A stretch of DNA of 64,000 nucleotides from Variovorax paradoxus (GTDB lineage Bacteria; Pseudomonadota; Gammaproteobacteria; Burkholderiales; Burkholderiaceae_C): assembly GCF_902712855.1 (NCBI RefSeq), contig NZ_LR743507.1, positions 2,776,001-2,840,000 of the forward strand, given 5' to 3'. The translations under genes were made by a program, and so were the position numbers. This document shows positions 58,657 through 64,000 of the stretch, one piece after another. The notes under the pieces are model-generated. The model was given only the letters and a program-made list of their open reading frames with translations. It searched no databases and was not told the DNA's origin. Position 1 is the stretch's first letter; every line of letters begins with the position of its first letter.

Positions 58657-60903
58657 ATGAAAAAATTCAGTGCACCCGTGGCCTTCAATCATCTTGCCAT
58701 CACCGCGGTGACCCTTGCCGTGCTGACGGCCTGCGGCGGCGGTGGGAACAGCGGCGGTGGCGCATCGCTCGGCGGCGGCGGCGTCGCGCTCGGTGCGCCG
58801 TCGGACCCGGTGGCCTTCGCGCCGTCGTCCGACGCGACCAAGAAGTCGCCCGACGACGGCGTGCCTTCGGTCGCCGACGCGGCCGTGGCCGCGGTGGATC
58901 GATCCGCAAGGCCGATGGAACTGCCCGACACCGTCTGGCCGAGCAACTACAAGCTGTGGTTCCGGCCCGATGCGGCGCTGAAGACCTTCACCGGCCGCGG
59001 CGACGTGGAGATCGAGGTGCTCAAGCCGGTCGATGCCATCGTTGTGGCGGCGCACAACCTGAACTTCGCGAAGGGCCGCACCACGCTGCGCAAGGTGTCG
59101 AACCCGGGCGAGGCGATCGCGCTCATTCCCACGCCGCAGACACTGGGCGATTTCGTGCAGCTGCGGCTGAACGACGGGCAGATCGCCAAGGGCAAGTACC
59201 TGCTGCACATGGAGTGGGACGGCAAGATCCAGTTCTCCGATGCGGAGTACTGCCCGCCGGCCGAAGTGGCGCGCAACCCGTTCTGCTCGGCCGCCACCGG
59301 CATCTTCAAGGTGGGCCTGTCGACCCCCGAAGGCGTGAGCAGCGACGCCATCGTGACGCAGGGCGAGACGAACTACGCACGGCAGTGGTTCCCGGGCTGG
59401 GACGAGCCGGCGTTCCGCCATACCTTCGAGATCTCGGCCGAGGTGCCGGGCGACTGGAAGACCGTGTCGAACGGCGCGCAGACCGAGGCGGTGAAGCTGC
59501 CCGACGGCTACCAGCGCGTGTCGTTCGAGAAGACGCCGTCGATGCCGATGTACCTCACCTTCTTCGGCGGCGGCAAATTCGACGTGCTGGCCGACACCTT
59601 CAAGAGCCCGCTCGACGGCACCGACATGCCGCTGCGCTGGTTCACCCCGCCGGGACGCTCCGACTGGGCGAAGTTCGCGATGGAGTGGACGAAGGTGTCG
59701 ATGGACTACTACTACAGGTATACCGGCATCCCGCTGCCGTTCAAGAAGTTCGACACCGTGGCGGCCAACGACAGCTACGACAACAAGCCCAACACCGGCT
59801 TTGGCGGCATGGAGAACTGGGGTTCGATCTTCGAATTCGCAGACGCGGTGCTAACCAAGCCGGGCGACACGCCCACGCTGTACTCGGTGACGGTGGTCAC
59901 GCACGAGGTGGCGCACCAGTGGTTCGGCGACCTGGTCACGCTCGACTGGTGGGACAACGTGTGGCTCAACGAGTCGTTCGCGCGCTGGTTCGAACGGCGC
60001 ACCACGATCAAGTTCCACCCCGAGTACTACAGCTTCTCCGACTACGTGCTCGACAAGCACAACGTGATCGTGGCCGACCTGAAAAACACCGCCGTGCCGG
60101 TGCAGCGCAACCTCAACGACGCGGGCTCGTTCGGCTTCATCAGCCCGTCGATCTTCGTCTACAACAAGGGCAGCCACGTGCTGGAGACCATCCAGAACTA
60201 CATCGGCGAGGAGGCGATGCAGAAGGGCCTGCAGATCTATCTGAAGGACTACGCGTTCGGCAACGTCACGCCGTCGCGCCTGTGGGCCTCGCTGGAGAAG
60301 GCCAGCGGCGGAAAGAAGGTCAGCGAGATCGGCGACAGCCTGATCCGCCAGACCGGCATTCCGCTGCTCACGGTGGATGCGCAATGCGCGGGCAACAGCA
60401 CCTACGTGAACATCACGCAGGAGTCGTTCCCCAATCAGAACCAGTTTCCGGCCTCGACGTGGACCATCCCGGTCACGCTGGCGTATGGCGACGCGCTGGC
60501 GCAGCGCACCACCTTCGTGATGTCGAACAACAGCACGCAGGTCGAGCTGCCAGGCTGCACCGCGGTGCTGGCAGGGCCGACGGGGCAGGACTACTACGTG
60601 ACCAACTACAGCGCGCCCTCCTGGAGCGCGCTGCTGGCCAACGCGCAAAGCCTCGCGGGCAACAAGCCGCTGCTGCTGAACATCGAGCGCGATGCGTTCC
60701 GGCTGCTGAGCGTGGGCCGCATCACGCAGGCGCAGTACGACCAGATCAAGGGCGTGGTGAACCTGCCGGCGCCGCTGCTGGCCAAGACGGAGGTCAGCGA
60801 GCAGACCATGGCGGCGGTGGCGACCGGGGAGCAGAAGGAGTCGTACCCGCACGCACTGCGCTTCCAGGGCAGCATGAAGCTGCGCGACAACGAGAAGCGT
60901 TGA
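58657..60903 (+). CDS. M1 family metallo-aminopeptidase, lipoprotein, 748 aa
   Basis: A lipoprotein signal ends at LTACG (Cys26), followed by a Gly/Ser-rich linker to about residue 60. The zinc site is HEVAHQ (His416, Glu417, His420) with Glu439 in WLNE. The exopeptidase motif reads GGMENWG instead of the common GAMEN. Members trim N-terminal residues from peptides; the lipid anchor puts this one at the cell envelope. Confidence 0.92.
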   Translation: MKKFSAPVAFNHLAITAVTLAVLTACGGGGNSGGGASLGGGGVALGAPSDPVAFAPSSDATKKSPDDGVPSVADAAVAAVDRSARPMELPDTVWPSNYKLWFRPDAALKTFTGRGDVEIEVLKPVDAIVVAAHNLNFAKGRTTLRKVSNPGEAIALIPTPQTLGDFVQLRLNDGQIAKGKYLLHMEWDGKIQFSDAEYCPPAEVARNPFCSAATGIFKVGLSTPEGVSSDAIVTQGETNYARQWFPGWDEPAFRHTFEISAEVPGDWKTVSNGAQTEAVKLPDGYQRVSFEKTPSMPMYLTFFGGGKFDVLADTFKSPLDGTDMPLRWFTPPGRSDWAKFAMEWTKVSMDYYYRYTGIPLPFKKFDTVAANDSYDNKPNTGFGGMENWGSIFEFADAVLTKPGDTPTLYSVTVVTHEVAHQWFGDLVTLDWWDNVWLNESFARWFERRTTIKFHPEYYSFSDYVLDKHNVIVADLKNTAVPVQRNLNDAGSFGFISPSIFVYNKGSHVLETIQNYIGEEAMQKGLQIYLKDYAFGNVTPSRLWASLEKASGGKKVSEIGDSLIRQTGIPLLTVDAQCAGNSTYVNITQESFPNQNQFPASTWTIPVTLAYGDALAQRTTFVMSNNSTQVELPGCTAVLAGPTGQDYYVTNYSAPSWSALLANAQSLAGNKPLLLNIERDAFRLLSVGRITQAQYDQIKGVVNLPAPLLAKTEVSEQTMAAVATGEQKESYPHALRFQGSMKLRDNEKR

Positions 60904-60999
60904 GTCCTGAATGAGCGGGCACGCGTCGCCGGCGCCGCAGGTTGCCGAAGCGCCGCGGTGCGTGCCCGGTCCCTTTCACGATCACCGGGAAACATCACC

Positions 61000-61416
61000 A
61001 TGAAGACTTCATTCCGATCATTGGCCGCGGCAGCAGGCGTTGCCGCCGCGCTGGCACTGGCCGGCTGCGGCGCGCGCAGCGAACCCGAAGCCGACCTCGT
61101 CGGCATCTACGCCGTGAAGCAGAACGGCGCACTCAGGGAGCTCGTCAAGATCGAGCGGCAGGGCGACCGCTACGTGATGCGCGACAAGGTGCGCACGGCG
61201 GACTGGAGCGAGCCGAAGATGCAGATGCGGCCCGTGACGCGCGAGCGCTGGAGCCGCATCACCACCGACCAGGAAAACACCGCCTTCGTGGGCGTGGCGA
61301 GCGAGCAGCTCGGCATCTTCAAGGTGCCGGCGGGCTGGCAGAAGAACGGCTTCAAGACCTCGACCGGCTACTTCCTGTTCTATTCGCAGGGACCGGTCGA
61401 GGCGTACAAGCTCTGA
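61000..61416 (+). CDS. Small lipoprotein, 138 aa
   Basis: A lipoprotein signal ends at LAGC (Cys23). The mature part is about 115 residues with beta-rich segments (VGIYAVKQNGALRELVKI, NTAFVGVASEQLGIFKV). No family recognised. It follows the aminopeptidase by 96 bases and may be co-transcribed. Confidence 0.75.
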   Translation: MKTSFRSLAAAAGVAAALALAGCGARSEPEADLVGIYAVKQNGALRELVKIERQGDRYVMRDKVRTADWSEPKMQMRPVTRERWSRITTDQENTAFVGVASEQLGIFKVPAGWQKNGFKTSTGYFLFYSQGPVEAYKL

Positions 61417-61449
61417 GCCCGGAGCGCGGCTGCGAGGGCCGGCCGCGGC

Positions 61450-62199
61450 TCAGGCGGCGGGCGCCACGCTGGCGCCCTCGATGCGGTGGCGCTTCAGGGC
61501 GTCCGCCACGAAGCCGCTGGCCTTCATTTCCTCGACGAAGCCCGCCAGCAGCGCCTGCGCCTGCGCGCCGCGGCTGGCCGGCGTGCCCATGGCCTGCTGG
61601 ATCACCATGAAGCGCCCGGGCAGCACGCGCACGCCGGGTGCGCGCCGCGCCTCGCCTTCGAGCATCTGGCGAATGCCGGCGGCCACCTCGACCTCGCCCG
61701 AGCGCAGCGCCGCCAGCGCGGGGCCTGCGCCTTGCAGCCGGACGATCTCGGCGGCCCTGATCTCGCGCGTGAGGAACAGGTCGTACGCGCTGCCCGAGCC
61801 GACCGAGATGCGGTGGCCCCTGGCGTCGATCTGTGCGTTGTCCGTGAGCGCCGACGATTCGGGAACGAGGTAGCCTCCCTCGATCAGCACGTAGGGTGCG
61901 GTGAACAGCAACCCCTCGCTGCGGGCCGGGTCGATGGCGAAGAAGCCGATGTCGGCCTTCTCGTTCTTCACCGCGTCGACCGACGCAGCCGCTTTCTCGA
62001 ACTGCACCAGCTCGATGTCCACGCCCAGCCGGCGGGCGAATTCGCGGGCCAGGTCGACCGACACGCCCACCGGCGCGCCAGTGGCGGCGTCCTTGTTGGC
62101 CAGGATCGGGTTGCCGAGGTTGATCGAGGCGCGCAGCGTGCCGTTCGGGGCGAAGGCGGCGACGAGGGCAGGGGAGACCGGGGCGGAGGGCTGAGTCAT
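61450..62199 (-). CDS. Type 2 solute-binding protein (amino acid ABC type) without signal, 249 aa
   Basis: The fold shows GTLRASINLGNP at the start, VDLAREFARRLGVDIELV and ADIGFFAIDPARSEGLLFTAPY, typical of polar amino acid binding proteins (SBP_bac_3). The N-terminus (MTQPSAPVSPALVAAFAPNG) is not a signal peptide and there is no lipobox, so the protein seems to stay in the cytoplasm, which is unusual. It is divergent from the response regulator. Confidence 0.82.
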   Translation of the reverse strand: MTQPSAPVSPALVAAFAPNGTLRASINLGNPILANKDAATGAPVGVSVDLAREFARRLGVDIELVQFEKAAASVDAVKNEKADIGFFAIDPARSEGLLFTAPYVLIEGGYLVPESSALTDNAQIDARGHRISVGSGSAYDLFLTREIRAAEIVRLQGAGPALAALRSGEVEVAAGIRQMLEGEARRAPGVRVLPGRFMVIQQAMGTPASRGAQAQALLAGFVEEMKASGFVADALKRHRIEGASVAPAA

Positions 62200-62393
62200 G
62201 GCGGTAGTTCGCCAGCAAAGGCGAGAGTTGGCAGGAGTTGGCTGAAGTTCGCAGGAAAGTCGGTGCGGAAGTCCAATGCCAGTTTACGGGTGCTTCTTGC
62301 CGAATTTCCTACTGGATGTAGGGAAGCACGCTCACCGGCCGTGCGCCATGTTCGCGTAGGCTTGGCACATTCGCAGACCGACCATCCGCAGCC

Positions 62394-62810
62394 GTGCCGC
62401 TTTCCACTTTCCTCGTCGAAGACAACGCCCTCATCCGCCACCACCTGATCGCCGCGATGGAGGACGAAGCCGACATCCGTCTCATCGGCACCGCCACCAC
62501 CGAAGCAGAAGCCGTCGCCTGGCTCGAGGAGAACCCGGCCGCCTGGGACCTGCTCGTGGTCGACCTGTTCCTGCAGGAAGGGTCGGGGCTGGGCATCGTC
62601 AAGCGCTGCGGCAGGTGCCGTCCGGGCCAGCGGGTGGTGGTACTGACCAATTACGCCACCGGCGAGATCGCCGACTGGGCGCGCGAGCTCGGCGCCGATG
62701 CGGTGTTCGACAAGGCCGCCGACCTCGGCGAGTTCTTCGCGCTGTGCGCCGGCCTCGACGGCGAGGCGCGATCTCGCGGCGACGAGCCGCTGGAACAGGT
62801 GGCCCCATGA
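62394..62810 (+). CDS. Single-domain response regulator, 138 aa
   Basis: A receiver domain with the acidic pocket Asp9/Asp10 (LVEDN), phospho-acceptor Asp57 (LVVDLF), Thr85 (VLTNYA) and Lys107 (VFDKAAD). No output domain follows. The GTG start has no better alternative. Its last four bases overlap the heme oxygenase start; it is likely the cognate receiver of the bacteriophytochrome. Confidence 0.85.
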   Translation: MPLSTFLVEDNALIRHHLIAAMEDEADIRLIGTATTEAEAVAWLEENPAAWDLLVVDLFLQEGSGLGIVKRCGRCRPGQRVVVLTNYATGEIADWARELGADAVFDKAADLGEFFALCAGLDGEARSRGDEPLEQVAP

Positions 62811-63466
62811 GTGCGGCCGCTCCTCTTTCGACCGCGCCATCCGTGGCCGAAGTGCTGCGCCCGCTGCGCACCGCGACCCACGCGCTGCACGAGGCGCTCG
62901 ACAGCAGCCTGCCCATCGCCCGAGAGAACGCCTCCCTGGCCGACTACGCAGCGCACCTGCGCGCGTTGCGTCCCTGGCTCGAGTCGGTGCGCGAGGCGCT
63001 GGCCGCCGCCGGCGACCCGGGCCTGGACCGCGTGGCGCACCGCGCCGGACGCCGGCTGGCTGCACTCGAGCTCGACCTGGACGACGCCGGGCTGAATGAC
63101 GACGCGTCGGTCGGCAAGCCGCTCGATACGCCGCACGGGGAGGGCGATGCCCGCCGGCTCGCCGATGCCTCGCGCGACCCCGCCTTCGCCTGGGGCCTGG
63201 CCTATGTGCTGGAGGGCTCCCAGCTCGGCGGTGCGGTCATGCTCAAGCGCCTCGGGCCGCGCCTGGCACCGCACCCGATGCGGTACTTCCATCCGGTCGA
63301 TGCGCCCGAGGGCCTGGCCGCGCAATGGAAGGAATTCGTCGCCCAGCTGGCCTCGGCCCTGCACGACCCGGCCGCGGTCGACGCGGCGCAGCGCGGCGCG
63401 GTGGCCGGTTTCGAGTCGCTGATGCCGCGCTTCGGCATGGGCAGTCCGCAGCCGCAATGCCTGTAG
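62807..63466 (+). CDS. bphO: Heme oxygenase (biliverdin-forming), 219 aa
   Basis: BphO opens heme to biliverdin, the chromophore of bacteriophytochromes. The proximal His is His28 in ATHALHEALD and the distal helix has EGSQLGGAVM (Gly-rich). Length fits bacterial heme oxygenases. The ATG overlaps the response regulator stop (ATGA), and bphP follows 100 bases later. Confidence 0.9.
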   Translation: MSAAAPLSTAPSVAEVLRPLRTATHALHEALDSSLPIARENASLADYAAHLRALRPWLESVREALAAAGDPGLDRVAHRAGRRLAALELDLDDAGLNDDASVGKPLDTPHGEGDARRLADASRDPAFAWGLAYVLEGSQLGGAVMLKRLGPRLAPHPMRYFHPVDAPEGLAAQWKEFVAQLASALHDPAAVDAAQRGAVAGFESLMPRFGMGSPQPQCL

Positions 63467-63566
63467 GAATCCGCCGACGAAACGCCCCGCGACCCACAGG
63501 CATGATCGATCCGACCCACCTTCCGATGAACCCGCGCGGACACCGCCGCGCCGATTGACCGTGCCC

Positions 63567-64000
63567 ATGCCCATCGCGACCACAGCGACCATTGCCGAAT
63601 CCCGGGTCATCGAGCCGCCCCAGGTCGACCTGTCCTCCTGCGACCTCGAACCGATCCGCGTGCCCGGCTCGATCCAGCCGCACGGCCGTCTGCTGGTGCT
63701 GGAGCCCGAATCGCTCGCGCTCGTGGCCTGGAGCGACAACTGGCCGGACGCGCATCTCAACGCCATGCCGGCCCTTCTCGGCGCGCGGCGCATGCCGGTG
63801 CTGCTGCCCGGCGGCTCGCCGGTCTCGCTGGGCACGGTGGAGGTGGGCGGCGAGCTGTTCGACGCCTCTGCACATCGCAGCGAGCGCCACCTGATCGTCG
63901 AGTTCGAGGCGGCCCTGCCGCCCGCCGGCAACGAGGCGCCCATCTACACGCTCGGCCGGGTCTTCCTCCCGCAACTGCAGGAGGCCGACACCCTGGTGCG
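63567..64000 (+). CDS. bphP: Bacteriophytochrome, N-terminal part (3' cut by window)
   Basis: The PAS-domain Cys that binds biliverdin is Cys25 in SSCDLEPIRVPGSIQPHG, a signature of bacteriophytochromes. The frame is open to the last base of the window. With the heme oxygenase and response regulator just upstream it forms a complete red/far-red light sensing module, presumably with a histidine kinase output beyond the window. Confidence 0.9.
   Translation, partial: MPIATTATIAESRVIEPPQVDLSSCDLEPIRVPGSIQPHGRLLVLEPESLALVAWSDNWPDAHLNAMPALLGARRMPVLLPGGSPVSLGTVEVGGELFDASAHRSERHLIVEFEAALPPAGNEAPIYTLGRVFLPQLQEADTLV

Overview
The window looks like chromosome from a GC-rich betaproteobacterium of the family Comamonadaceae, most likely Variovorax or a close relative. 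I base this on the codon usage, the dapA-bamC-MBL hydrolase order, the imuA-imuB-dnaE2 SOS cassette, Bug-type (TctC-like) solute receptors, and a dispersed GC-rich intergenic repeat of a kind I associate with this group. The genus is inferred from gene content, not proven.

Layout. 1-15 kb is mostly housekeeping: a cut-off JmjC-type ribosomal oxygenase, a small lipoprotein, a minus-strand block (dapA, bamC, MBL hydrolase), a methyltransferase/small membrane protein/MFS block, then parE, a lytic transglycosylase, a Kelch protein and parC. 15-20 kb holds single genes: a lipase-like hydrolase, a membrane protein, an isochorismatase-like hydrolase, an aldo/keto reductase and a LivK-like receptor. 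20-27 kb is a DNA-damage island: a LexA box, imuA, imuB, dnaE2 and a gene with a PD-(D/E)XK/MmcB-like pattern behind a proline-rich segment that is out of frame in two places. 27-31 kb has an APH(9)-like protein lacking two kinase residues, and a second LexA box in front of a small unknown gene and a 2'-5' RNA ligase family gene. A GDSL hydrolase, a LysR regulator and a lipoprotein follow. 31.8-35.6 kb holds tRNA-Gly(CCC), several small unknown genes, a structured non-coding stretch ending in a strong terminator, and a ferritin-like protein. alaS and a panE-like gene follow, then a 5'-truncated, multiply frameshifted dadA remnant.

40.5-58 kb is a co-directional aromatic-catabolism cluster. 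It encodes a Rieske oxygenase and its reductase, a NicC-like flavin monooxygenase, a type I extradiol dioxygenase, an aldehyde dehydrogenase, an alpha/beta hydrolase, a cupin, two SDRs (one without the YxxxK pair), a TPP enzyme, an aspartate-dehydrogenase-like enzyme, an IclR regulator, two Bug receptors, a porin and an MFS importer. The substrate cannot be read from the sequence. The parts imply uptake (porin, MFS, Bug proteins), ring hydroxylation, meta cleavage, and oxidation or hydrolysis of the ring-fission product. A perfect 16-bp palindrome just before the first gene is a plausible IclR operator. Three tandem copies of a 99-bp repeat, plus one solitary copy, sit between genes of the cluster.

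58-64 kb carries an M1 aminopeptidase lipoprotein, a small lipoprotein, a solute-binding protein without a signal peptide, and the start of a bacteriophytochrome operon (receiver-only response regulator, heme oxygenase, BphP) that runs off the window end.
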